Source: Leptofilum sp050292445 (GTDB taxonomy: Bacteria; Chloroflexota; Anaerolineae; Promineifilales; Promineifilaceae). Taken from it: 11,127 bases of DNA. This document shows, in pieces, positions 1 to 6,359 of the stretch. The DNA lies in NCBI GenBank assembly GCA_050292445.1, contig JBNKLQ010000209.1, positions 1 to 11,127 of the forward strand. Direction: 5' to 3'. The translations under genes and the position numbers were made by a program. Below the pieces are notes generated by a model. That model was not told the DNA's origin and did not search any database. It saw nothing but the letters and a program-made list of their open reading frames with translations. How positions within the stretch are numbered: position 1 is the stretch's first letter; the number at the start of each line of letters is the position of its first letter.

Positions 1-572
1 ACATCGACCAAATCCCAGGCGGGCAGCGGCAAATCATCAATGCCGCTGAGGACGGGGCGGCGCGGGTTTTGGCAAACTTTGCTGCCTTCTTTGTAGGCCA
101 GGCCGAGGATTTGGGAAAGTTGAATTTGGGAACGGCCGTCTAACACCCCCAACAGCTCAAGCATCGTTTCTTCACCCTCACCCAACAGCACAAAATCAGC
201 GCCCGCTTGCAAATAGCTGGCAGCCTGATCGCTGGCGTCAGAACCACATAAAATAATGATGCAGCCCTGCGCTTTAGCCATTTCGATCATGGCAAAAGCC
301 GCGTCGCGCATCGCCAGCAGGCACATTTTGGAGAGGAAATTAAAGCTGTCTTCGTAAATGATGGCGTAGCGCGGCTGATGCTGCGCCAGTGCCGCTTGCC
401 ACTCGGCTTCGGAATCGGCCAGCATCGCGTCAAACAAAGCAACGCAGTAGCCTTGCTGCCTTGCCACACTGGCAGCGTACAGCGTACCCAGCGGTGGATA
501 CGGCTGCATCGCTTGCCACAGCTTGGGGTCAAACTTCAGGTAGTAAGATTGGCCAAAAAGAATCTCAGTCAT
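1..572 (-). CDS. B12-binding radical-SAM-type protein, N-terminal part (cut by window edge)
   Basis: The first 190 codons of a longer gene are visible, starting at the ATG at 572 and running off the left edge. The N-terminus has the PYPPLGTLYAA segment (residues 24-34) seen in cobalamin-binding radical SAM proteins of the BchE/hopanoid-modifying type. It is followed by a Rossmann-like half with CGSDAS (109-114), AGADFVLLGEGEETMLELL (123-141) and the linker DDLPLPAWDLVD (179-190) that normally leads into the radical SAM barrel. The CxxxCxxC cluster motif should lie outside the window, so radical SAM activity is inferred. Family members use B12 and SAM in methylation or oxidative cyclisation; the substrate cannot be read here. 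No clear ribosome site precedes the ATG. The gene follows the nucleotidyltransferase gene by 51 bases on the same strand, with a hairpin repeat between them, and is probably the next operon member. Confidence 0.8.
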   Translation of the reverse strand, partial: MTEILFGQSYYLKFDPKLWQAMQPYPPLGTLYAASVARQQGYCVALFDAMLADSEAEWQAALAQHQPRYAIIYEDSFNFLSKMCLLAMRDAAFAMIEMAKAQGCIIILCGSDASDQAASYLQAGADFVLLGEGEETMLELLGVLDGRSQIQLSQILGLAYKEGSKVCQNPRRPVLSGIDDLPLPAWDLVD

Positions 573-585
573 AAAACTTTGGTCT

Positions 586-654
586 ATCCGCAGATTACAC
601 AGATTTTCGCAGATTTTTCGCTTTTAATCTGTGTAATCTGCGAAATCTGCGGAT
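586..654. repeat. Hairpin of CGCAGATT-type modules at a gene junction
   Basis: A 69-base imperfect inverted repeat. The left arm begins ATCCGCAGATT and continues with ACACAGATT and TCGCAGATT units; the right arm ends AATCTGCGGAT and carries the same units in inverted order. Units recur every 9-10 bases. The right arm overlaps the end of the upstream nucleotidyltransferase gene and supplies its last residues and stop; the rest fills the gap to the next start. On RNA this could fold and act as a processing or attenuation site, but there is no long U run typical of an intrinsic terminator. Confidence 0.8.
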
Positions 655-1544
655 GATAGGAGGCGGCGTTGGTAGGCGGTGAGGGTGCGTTGTTGGTGAG
701 CCTGGAAGTGACCCTTGCAGATAACGGCCGTAAACAAACTCTCGCCCGATCCATTTTGCTGCAAACGCAATTTTTCTATTTTACGCGCTTGCTCCCACTG
801 CTCCAACCAGGTGCCCAGTGGCGAACGCAACGGCAGTTCAGCCACCATTTGTGGCCAGGCAGCTGGCTCCGGTTCAGGAATCTGGACCAAAGGCGGGCCG
901 TCGGCATTGGGCATGAATTGGCTGGCCCAGCAGTTTTGCTGACGCAATTGCGCGTACACATCGTGGCCAAACAGCGGCACCATCTGCACAATTTCTCGTG
1001 CGGTGTAAATGTTACGCTCGGGCAAGGTAAGGGCGGATTCAGCCACAAAGTAGTTGGGACACAAAATAATGCCGCGCCGCGCCGCCAGCCGGACGATGCC
1101 AATTACCAGGGCGCGGGTTAGCCAGAGACGGCCGTTTTCCGTCACCACAAAATAATCAATATCAGCATCGTCGGCGACATTGTTCATTGCCAGGGAGCCG
1201 GTGACGGCCACCATACGCACAAAGGGCAGTTGGGCAATAATACGGCCGTAGCGCACCGCCTGCGGCCATAAACGCTGCGCCCGCCGTTTACGCTCGCGCC
1301 GAGTTTCAATAATTTCTTCCCGTTCTGGCAAGCAGAAAAAACCATCACGATGGCTCAAATGATTTGCCAACGCGGAACTACTGACTAACTCCTTGGCAAC
1401 TTCGTTGGCAGTGGTCAGAAAACCGTCCAGGTAGCGATGAATTTCAACGGCCGTTAACGGATAATCAAACAGATCGACATAGGCGACGGTGCGCCAGATG
1501 GCCTGTTCCAGTTGAGTGAGTGTCATTGGCGGCGCTAGTTTCAT
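624..1544 (-). CDS. Nucleotidyltransferase-fold (Pol-beta superfamily) protein
   Basis: A 306-residue soluble protein. Residues 8-65 look like a small helical/winged-helix lead domain with the segment YVDLFDYPLTAVEIHRYL (22-39). Residues 112-134 carry the nucleotidyltransferase signature: GS at 116-117 followed by DADID at 126-130, which supplies the carboxylates (D128, D130) that bind metal and nucleotide in the MNT/Pol-beta superfamily. The remainder is mostly helical. Family members transfer a nucleotide or act as antitoxin-like or substrate-tagging enzymes; the target here is unknown, though the position in a glycan operon suggests a link to surface polymer assembly. The ATG overlaps the stop of the upstream ligase gene (ATGA), and AGGAG lies a few bases upstream. 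The last residues, SSADFADYTD, are encoded by the hairpin repeat at 586-654, so the natural C-terminus has probably been replaced. Confidence 0.78.
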   Translation of the reverse strand: MKLAPPMTLTQLEQAIWRTVAYVDLFDYPLTAVEIHRYLDGFLTTANEVAKELVSSSALANHLSHRDGFFCLPEREEIIETRRERKRRAQRLWPQAVRYGRIIAQLPFVRMVAVTGSLAMNNVADDADIDYFVVTENGRLWLTRALVIGIVRLAARRGIILCPNYFVAESALTLPERNIYTAREIVQMVPLFGHDVYAQLRQQNCWASQFMPNADGPPLVQIPEPEPAAWPQMVAELPLRSPLGTWLEQWEQARKIEKLRLQQNGSGESLFTAVICKGHFQAHQQRTLTAYQRRLLSSADFADYTD

Positions 1545-3112
1545 GCTTGGCTCCTGGAAAAGCGGGACACAGAGTTACGCAGAGAAATCGCAGAGACCCA
1601 CAGAGAAAAGAGAGAAATATCTGTAAATCTGGGTAATCTTTGATTTTTCAATGCCTGCTTCTCGCCAACGCCCCATTGGGCGGCGGCTAAACCCCAAAGT
1701 ACCGCACCTTTGGGCAAATACAATGTCGGTTCTGGATGCAGCAGGGCCATGAGAATGAGCGCCAGCCAAACGGCCGTTCCCGCCACATTTTTTGTCGAAC
1801 GACCGTAACGCCACAGGGGCCACAGCCAAAAAGCCAACCACAATACCAATCCAACCAACCCCAGTTCCGCCCCGATAAGTAGCGGGACATTGTGGACTAA
1901 TGCGGCTTCAGGATTGATCGCTGCTGCGCTGGGCAAATATTGGCCGAGACCGGTGCCGCGGAACGGCCGTTCCGCCAAAAGCTGCCAGGCCAATCCCAAA
2001 TCCCGCTGCCGCTCCCACAGCGAACGGCTCTCCAACGGCGAATCCAGCGCCAGCAACCGCCCGGCCAGCACATCGCCATAAACCAGGGCAAAAAGCAGCA
2101 CACCGGCAGCCAAAACAGCCAGCGGCAACGCAAATTCACGTCGAGGCAGCGATAAAGCAGTACGACGATGCAGCCCAAACAGTAAACCGCCCAGCAGCAA
2201 TCCCAGTGCCGCCGAGCGAGACAAGCTCACCAGCAGCCCGGCCACGCCTGCGGCCAAACCCAGCCAAAAGAGCCAGCGCCAACCGCCTTGTGCCTTATGC
2301 CGATGAGGCCAAAGTAGCAAACAAAGCGCTATCATGAGCAGCCCTAGCTGGTTAGGGTGACTGTTCAGGCCATACGCCCGCAGCCAGTTTTGGCCATCCC
2401 GCTGGGCCACACTGGTGCCTTCTACCAATAAGTCTAACGTCGGTTCGCCCAGCCAGGCGAGACCCAATTCGCGCTGTAAAAAAAATTGAGCCACGGCCAC
2501 CGTACCCTGCACCAGCAGCACCACCGCCAACACCCGCCACAACCATTCCCGCTGCCAAATCGGGTGATTCACCAAAAACAAATAAATAAACCAGCACAGT
2601 GCAATCATGGCCGCGATGTGTGCCATTTCGGCGTTGAGCCGAAACAGTACCAGCAGGGAAAAAGCCGCCAGGGGGATGGTTACGGCCGTTTCACCCCAGG
2701 AAAACTCCGAAAAAACCAACCGCAAAAGCGCAAAAGATTTGAATTCATCTTGAGGAAATCCTCCACGCCCTTTGTGTCTCTGCGGTAAAAATTGTTCTTC
2801 TGCTGCAGCCGGTCTCCAGACCGTGCTGTCTTCTGGCTCGGTTGCACAAATCGCGCCGGCACCGGTCACAGCCTTAGGGGATTGCCCAGATTTTTGGCTA
2901 TTAATCTGCGAAATCTGTGTAATCTGCGGATAAATTCTTCCTAAAAAATCGCCGCTAACCACTAACAATGGCAGCAGCGACAACACCCCAATTTGCCAGC
3001 TCTGGCCGGAAACGGCCGTTGGCAGCGGCAGCCAGGCAAACGGGCCACTAGCAGCCGAGGCGTGACTAATCAAAAGCAGAAAGAGAAATAATCCAAACAA
3101 AATTTGGCTCAT
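1541..3112 (-). CDS. O-antigen ligase/polymerase-like membrane protein (first copy)
   Basis: A 523-residue polytopic membrane protein. I chose the ATG at 3112, which overlaps the stop of the upstream GT4 gene as ATGA; an in-frame start 21 codons earlier would lie inside that gene. The first helix is at residues 4-20, followed by many hydrophobic segments from about 142 to 480. Wzy_C/WaaL-type hallmarks are LNSHPNQLG (249-257), SLSRSAALGLLLG (296-308), ERPFRGTGLGQY (381-392) and HNVPLLIGAELGLVGL (407-422), with H407 in the usual place of the ligase histidine. Such proteins join undecaprenyl-linked glycans to an acceptor or polymerise repeat units at the outer membrane face. Residues 60 to about 140 are a low-complexity polar insert made of interspersed repeats, and residues from about 495 to 523 are also repeat-encoded. 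Whether it is a ligase, a polymerase or a protein glycosylation enzyme cannot be told from sequence. Confidence 0.82.
   Translation of the reverse strand: MSQILFGLFLFLLLISHASAASGPFAWLPLPTAVSGQSWQIGVLSLLPLLVVSGDFLGRIYPQITQISQINSQKSGQSPKAVTGAGAICATEPEDSTVWRPAAAEEQFLPQRHKGRGGFPQDEFKSFALLRLVFSEFSWGETAVTIPLAAFSLLVLFRLNAEMAHIAAMIALCWFIYLFLVNHPIWQREWLWRVLAVVLLVQGTVAVAQFFLQRELGLAWLGEPTLDLLVEGTSVAQRDGQNWLRAYGLNSHPNQLGLLMIALCLLLWPHRHKAQGGWRWLFWLGLAAGVAGLLVSLSRSAALGLLLGGLLFGLHRRTALSLPRREFALPLAVLAAGVLLFALVYGDVLAGRLLALDSPLESRSLWERQRDLGLAWQLLAERPFRGTGLGQYLPSAAAINPEAALVHNVPLLIGAELGLVGLVLWLAFWLWPLWRYGRSTKNVAGTAVWLALILMALLHPEPTLYLPKGAVLWGLAAAQWGVGEKQALKNQRLPRFTDISLFSLWVSAISLRNSVSRFSRSQA
1556..1645. repeat. 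CGCAGAG plus AATCTG composite repeat forming a gene 3' end
   Basis: Read on the plus strand, AAAAGCGGGACACAGAG is followed by CGCAGAGAAATCGCAGAG, CCACAGAGA and then degenerate ATCTGTAAATCTGGGTAATC units. This block encodes the C-terminus and lies immediately before the ribosome site and start of the next gene. It has the same two-part layout as the block at 4248-4340, in the same position relative to a ligase gene. Confidence 0.75.
2690..2940. repeat. In-frame composite repeat insert inside the first ligase gene
   Basis: About 250 bases between two membrane segments of the ligase gene are made of interspersed repeat material. At 2901-2932 stands an array of AATCTGCGAAATCTGTGTAA followed by TCTGCGGAT, the same units as at 586-654. 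At 2771-2786 stands TTTGTGTCTCTGCGGT, the other repeat flavour. Between them is a 14-base palindrome CGGTCTCCAGACCG at 2810-2823. The reading frame stays open throughout and yields IYPQITQISQI and a polar stretch. The exact borders are estimated from where family-like hydrophobic sequence stops and resumes. Confidence 0.65.
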
Positions 3113-4233
3113 TTGTGGTTCCCGTTGAGCACTTTTTCGTAGACAACGGCCGTTTCCCGTGCCGTCCGTTCCCAAGAATAATGCTGCGCCCGCGCCAGGC
3201 CCAGCTGCCGCAAATGCTCGCGGCGCTCCGGGTCCGCCAGCAGGCAGGCCAAACCGTCAGCAATCGCCTCTTCCTCGTGCGGGTCAACCAAACAGGCCGC
3301 CTCACCGCAAATTTCAGCCATCGCCGAATCGCGGCTGGTGAGCACCGGCGTGCCACAGGCCATCGCCTCCAGCGGCGGCAAGCCAAACCCCTCGTACAGC
3401 GAAGGGAAAGCAAACAGTGTCGCCAGCGAATAAATACCGGGCAAATCTTCCTGAGGCACATAGCCCAGGTTTTGCACTGCGTCCTTCAAATCCAGCGCTT
3501 CGATCTCCTTTTCCAGCGAGCCATTAATCAGCCAACCGTTTGGCCCCACCAGCACCAGCCGCGTGTCGCAGCCTCGCTGGCGCAGCTGGCCCACGGCCCT
3601 AATCAGCCGCTTCAGATTCTTGCGTGGCTCCATTGTGCCCACAAACAAGACAAACTGCTCCGGCAGATTATACCGGGCGCGCAGCTGGCGGCGCTGAATG
3701 GGGTCTATAAGCGGCTGGAAGCCAACGGGAGCCGCTTCGTGAATAACGTGGATTTTTTCAGCGGGCAATTTCAAGGCGCGCATTAGATCTTGGCGGGCGT
3801 GGTGCGAAACGGTGATTACGGCCGTTGCCTGCCTGGCCACATGGGGCAGCAGCAAACGCAGCGCCAGCAGCCGACTGCGCGGGTGGTGCCGACTGTGCAA
3901 AAAGAGCGACGCATCGTGAATGGTAATAACTGAAGGGCGACTGAGGCACAAAGGCGCGGTGTTGTTGGGAAAATGGCACAAATCCGGCTGGCGCTGGCGA
4001 ATAATGCGCGGCAGCATCAGCTGCATCCAGACAAAACGGCTAAAGCCGAAATTGTCGGCCAGGGGCAACGTCCGGGCCAGTTCCGCCTCCAATGGCTCGA
4101 AGGGACGATTGCTGAACAGCATGTATTCCCACTCCGGGCGCTGCTGCACCAGATGGGCCAGCAAACGGCCTGTGTAATGTCCCACGCCAGAGCGCTGCCC
4201 TAGCAATGGAGTGCCATCAAACCCAATACGCAT
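3109..4233 (-). CDS. Glycosyltransferase family 4 (GT-B fold)
   Basis: A 374-residue retaining glycosyltransferase of normal GT4 length. The N-terminal domain starts MRIGFDGTPLLGQRSGVGHY with the glycine loop and has CHFPNNTAP (86-94) and ITIHDASLF (103-111). The C-terminal Rossmann domain has VGTMEPRKNL (198-207) and the donor-binding FPSLYEGFGLPPLEAMACGT (276-295), with E281 and E289 forming the EX7E motif. Members move a sugar from an NDP- or GDP-sugar onto a lipid-linked or growing glycan at the cytoplasmic membrane; donor and acceptor are not predictable. The ATG at 4233 is preceded by GGAAGG four bases upstream and shares its A with the preceding stop (TGATG); a TTG one codon earlier is less likely. 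Its own stop overlaps the next gene (ATGA). It sits between two O-antigen-ligase-like genes, which supports a role in making one polymer. Confidence 0.93.
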   Translation of the reverse strand: MRIGFDGTPLLGQRSGVGHYTGRLLAHLVQQRPEWEYMLFSNRPFEPLEAELARTLPLADNFGFSRFVWMQLMLPRIIRQRQPDLCHFPNNTAPLCLSRPSVITIHDASLFLHSRHHPRSRLLALRLLLPHVARQATAVITVSHHARQDLMRALKLPAEKIHVIHEAAPVGFQPLIDPIQRRQLRARYNLPEQFVLFVGTMEPRKNLKRLIRAVGQLRQRGCDTRLVLVGPNGWLINGSLEKEIEALDLKDAVQNLGYVPQEDLPGIYSLATLFAFPSLYEGFGLPPLEAMACGTPVLTSRDSAMAEICGEAACLVDPHEEEAIADGLACLLADPERREHLRQLGLARAQHYSWERTARETAVVYEKVLNGNHK

Positions 4234-6131
4234 CAAACCTTCCTTGAAAAGCGTAACGCAGAGTTACGCAGAGAAGCCACAGAGAGCCACAGAGAATTAT
4301 GAGGAAAAATCTGCGCAATCTGCGTAATCTGCGGATTTTTATTTTCTTTGAACCACTGCCACCAGAGGCCCACGAGCAGCCAAAAGAGCAGCCCAGTGCT
4401 GTTGAACAATAAAAAGAAATCGAGCAGGCCGTGCACGGCAAAAGCCAGCAGCCCCGCCCAAATAGCCAGCAGCCAAGGATCAACCGTCGGTCGGCGCAGC
4501 ATACGCCAGGCCAGCAGCCCTTCCCAGCCCAGCCAGGCAAAAAACGGCAGCGCGGCTAGTAGACCGCCACCAACCAAAAACTCCAGATACCAGTTATTCG
4601 TGTGGATGGTCTCGTTCCAGCTGTCGGCGTTGAGCAAACGGCCGTATCCCAAGCGAAAATTATCCAAACCGATGCCCAGAAAAGGCCGTTCGCCAATCAA
4701 CTGCACCGCCAACCGCCACAGCGTACTCCGATCCGGAATCGGCAGCGCATAATTCCAGGCAGGCGCAGCGCTTTCCGGCTCTGGAAATGGCGAACCATTG
4801 CTCGATGGCAGAACCCGCACCATGCTGGTGGCAAAAACGCCGCTCTTCTCACCAAACCAGGTAATCTGCTCATGCACCACGTCCCAGATCAGTGTGTATT
4901 CCCCAGGATTAGACGGCGCACGCAGCGGAATTTTCATTTCGGCTGTCTCGCCGGGTGGGATGGATTGGGCAAACGGCCAGCGCGGTTCTGCCAGCTGCAA
5001 ACCGCTCTCCGCTTGAATCCAGCGGCCGCCCAAATTAATCGGCTGGGCACGGCTGCTGGACCAGGTCAGCGCCCCTGCATTCGTGACGGTAATCGGCACC
5101 TGCTGAATTTCATTGGCGGCCAATGTGAGTTGGGGCGGCACCTGCCAACTGGCCTGGTACCAGCCATTGTCCCCTTCGCTGGCAAAGCGCAGCCGGAATA
5201 CATCGCTCCCGACCGTGTTGACGATAAACATCACGCTGACTAATCCCACCAGCCCCAGCCAGGGTCGCGCCGCTTCGCTGCCGATTATTTCACCGCAGAG
5301 ACGCAGAGAACGCAGAGTTTTTCTCCATTGGTTTTTATTCTCCGTGCTCTCCGCGTCCTCTGCGGTTCGATTTTTTAGTAGGCTCGTTGAGCCTTTATCC
5401 CGGATTGACAACAAAGCCATTAATACGCCCACTGCCCCAACGGTCACAAAACTGGCCCGGCTTAAGGTGGCAAAACTAGCCTGGAGCAACACCAGCAGCG
5501 CTAAGATGACGAGCAGGAGAACGGCCGTCTTCCCCACCTTTTGCCACCATAGCCAGCCAGCAACCAGCAGCAGCGGCACAGTCACCTCAATAAACATGGC
5601 AGCGTGGTTAGCGTAATCGAGCGGGCCAGTCAGGCGTAAATATTCTCCCGTGACGGTAATGCCGCCGCGAAACGGAGCCAGCCAGCCAAATTCACGCCCA
5701 ACCCACACCTCGGCCAGGCCAATGGCGGCCACAAGCAAACCACTCACCAAAATCGTCAGCAGCAAATGCGTGCGCTGCCGCTGTTGACGAATCAGCAGCG
5801 GCACGGCCAGCGCCAAGCCCATCCCGCTAACCAGACGCAAGGACGCTTTCAATGCGTTACCATTTTGCTCCGGGGCCAGTACGGCCGTTCCCACAAACAT
5901 TCCCCCCGCCAGCAACAACAAAATCACGCCACGATGCGGCAGCAGGTGTGACGGCCGTTCCCGCCACCATGTCACCACCGCCGCCAGCAAAATCAACCCC
6001 AGCAGCAGCTCCAAATTAGTCACCGCCAACGGGCCAACGGCCAACAGCGGACTGTCCAGCTCAAACGGCAAGGTGAGGGCCAGGAGCAGCAGCAGGGCAT
6101 AGCCGATGTGGCGCGTTCTGGTGTGGGTCAT
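4233..6131 (-). CDS. O-antigen ligase-like membrane protein with Ig-like extracytoplasmic domain
   Basis: A 632-residue protein starting at the ATG at 6131, which has GGAGA seven bases upstream; a longer in-frame start at 6248 lacks a ribosome site and adds non-family sequence. Membrane helices occupy about 8-240. FATLSRASFVTVGAVG (220-235) is typical of the family. Residues 323-440 form a soluble beta-rich domain with VTNAGALTW (349-357), IPPGETAEMKIPLRAPSNPG (391-410) and EQITWF (421-426), resembling bacterial Ig-like/NBR1-like domains, probably on the outer face. The ligase core resumes with ERPFLGIGLDNF (481-492), IHTNNWYLEFLVGGGL (509-524) and further helices to about 593. Residues 256-280 and 596-632 are encoded by interspersed repeats. 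The role is probably joining or polymerising lipid-linked glycan; the Ig-like module may position substrate or bind a partner. Its stop shares a base with the GT4 start. Confidence 0.83.
   Translation of the reverse strand: MTHTRTRHIGYALLLLLALTLPFELDSPLLAVGPLAVTNLELLLGLILLAAVVTWWRERPSHLLPHRGVILLLLAGGMFVGTAVLAPEQNGNALKASLRLVSGMGLALAVPLLIRQQRQRTHLLLTILVSGLLVAAIGLAEVWVGREFGWLAPFRGGITVTGEYLRLTGPLDYANHAAMFIEVTVPLLLVAGWLWWQKVGKTAVLLLVILALLVLLQASFATLSRASFVTVGAVGVLMALLSIRDKGSTSLLKNRTAEDAESTENKNQWRKTLRSLRLCGEIIGSEAARPWLGLVGLVSVMFIVNTVGSDVFRLRFASEGDNGWYQASWQVPPQLTLAANEIQQVPITVTNAGALTWSSSRAQPINLGGRWIQAESGLQLAEPRWPFAQSIPPGETAEMKIPLRAPSNPGEYTLIWDVVHEQITWFGEKSGVFATSMVRVLPSSNGSPFPEPESAAPAWNYALPIPDRSTLWRLAVQLIGERPFLGIGLDNFRLGYGRLLNADSWNETIHTNNWYLEFLVGGGLLAALPFFAWLGWEGLLAWRMLRRPTVDPWLLAIWAGLLAFAVHGLLDFFLLFNSTGLLFWLLVGLWWQWFKENKNPQITQIAQIFPHNSLWLSVASLRNSALRFSRKV
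4248..4340. repeat. CGCAGAG plus AATCTGCG composite repeat at the second ligase 3' end
   Basis: Read on the plus strand, AAAAGCGTAACGCAGAG is followed by TTACGCAGAG, two AGCCACAGAGA-type units and then AATCTGCG units ending CTGCGGATT. Units recur about every 9-11 bases. The block encodes the last 35 or so residues of the ligase and ends against the ribosome site (GGAAGG) of the GT4 gene. It is the sister of the block at 1556-1645; both keep the same order and orientation. Confidence 0.8.
5292..5394. repeat. In-frame hairpin repeat inside the second ligase gene
   Basis: The left arm ACCGCAGAGACGCAGAG (5292-5308) and the right arm ending CCTCTGCGGT (to 5366) form an imperfect hairpin around an AT-rich centre. 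Directly next to it is AGGCTCGTTGAGCCT (5380-5394), a second small dyad. The frame is open through both, giving RTAEDAESTE and LRSLRLCGE. The block falls between a membrane helix and the Ig-like domain of the protein. Confidence 0.75.
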
Positions 6132-6235
6132 ACGGCCGTCTCCAGCAAAAACAGCAAAAAGGTCGCAGCGCAACTGCCCAGCTTGAGCAGCGTGTTGGTT
6201 GTAAGCTGTCGGGTAAACAGCAAGGATGCACTCAT
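6128..6235 (-). CDS. 35-residue hydrophobic mini-ORF, possible flippase remnant
   Basis: The ORF encodes MSASLLFTRQLTTNTLLKLG followed by SCAATFLLFLLETAV and ends in TGA, whose overlap with the downstream ligase start is ATGA, the same coupling seen at other junctions of this operon. It has one predicted membrane helix at about 18-33. The layout (short basic/polar lead, N-T-L-x-K-L-G, then a helix ending x-T-A-V) resembles the first 35 residues of Wzx/MATE-type polysaccharide flippases, so it may be what remains after an internal deletion. It could equally be a true small membrane protein or a leader that couples translation. No good ribosome site precedes the ATG at 6235. Function not known. 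Confidence 0.35.
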   Translation of the reverse strand: MSASLLFTRQLTTNTLLKLGSCAATFLLFLLETAV

Positions 6236-6323
6236 AAATCGGGTCCATTTATGCAGCGGAAGAGTGTAATCGGCCCCCGCGCACTGACTACTTTTACGCA
6301 GCAGTCCCGCGCTTAGATTTGTT

Positions 6324-6352
6324 TTGGGTGATCAGCGTACCTGGTTTAAAAT
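6324..6352 (+). promoter_or_regulatory. Candidate promoter giving a leaderless start
   Basis: TTGGGT at 6324-6329 and TAAAAT at 6347-6352 are 17 bases apart, a standard sigma-70 spacing. The -10 matches TATAAT at five of six bases; the -35 is weak. The predicted start of transcription would be near 6359-6360, right at the ATG of the membrane protein gene, which has no ribosome site. The fit is suggestive only. Confidence 0.3.
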
Positions 6353-6359
6353 TCTGCTA

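Noticed and set aside
586..654. CRISPR-like array
   Set aside because: Units are only 9-10 bases, arranged as inverted arms without unique spacers of constant length, and the same units occur at several distant places. No cas gene is present.
586..654. Intrinsic terminator
   Set aside because: The stem is AT-rich and imperfect and no run of U follows it in the minus direction, so a standard terminator is not supported.
669..1121. 150-codon plus-strand open frame
   Set aside because: It is a shadow of the nucleotidyltransferase gene on the minus strand.
3115..3786. 223-codon plus-strand open frame
   Set aside because: It lies antisense to the GT4 gene, whose motifs are unmistakable. The plus-strand product is rich in R, Q and H without family features, as expected from a shadow of GC-rich coding DNA.
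4602..5243. 213-codon plus-strand open frame
   Set aside because: It is antisense to the Ig-like and C-terminal part of the second ligase; no recognisable motif and biased composition.
5780..5960. GC-rich clusters of CAGCAGC in the ligase genes as simple-sequence repeats
   Set aside because: They encode leucine/alanine-rich membrane helices (CTG, GCC codons read on the minus strand) and are scattered rather than in strict tandem.
6132..6248. 39-residue N-terminal extension of the second ligase from an ATG at 6248
   Set aside because: There is no ribosome site, the sequence is not family-like, and the ATG at 6131 has GGAGA at good spacing right before a normal first membrane helix.
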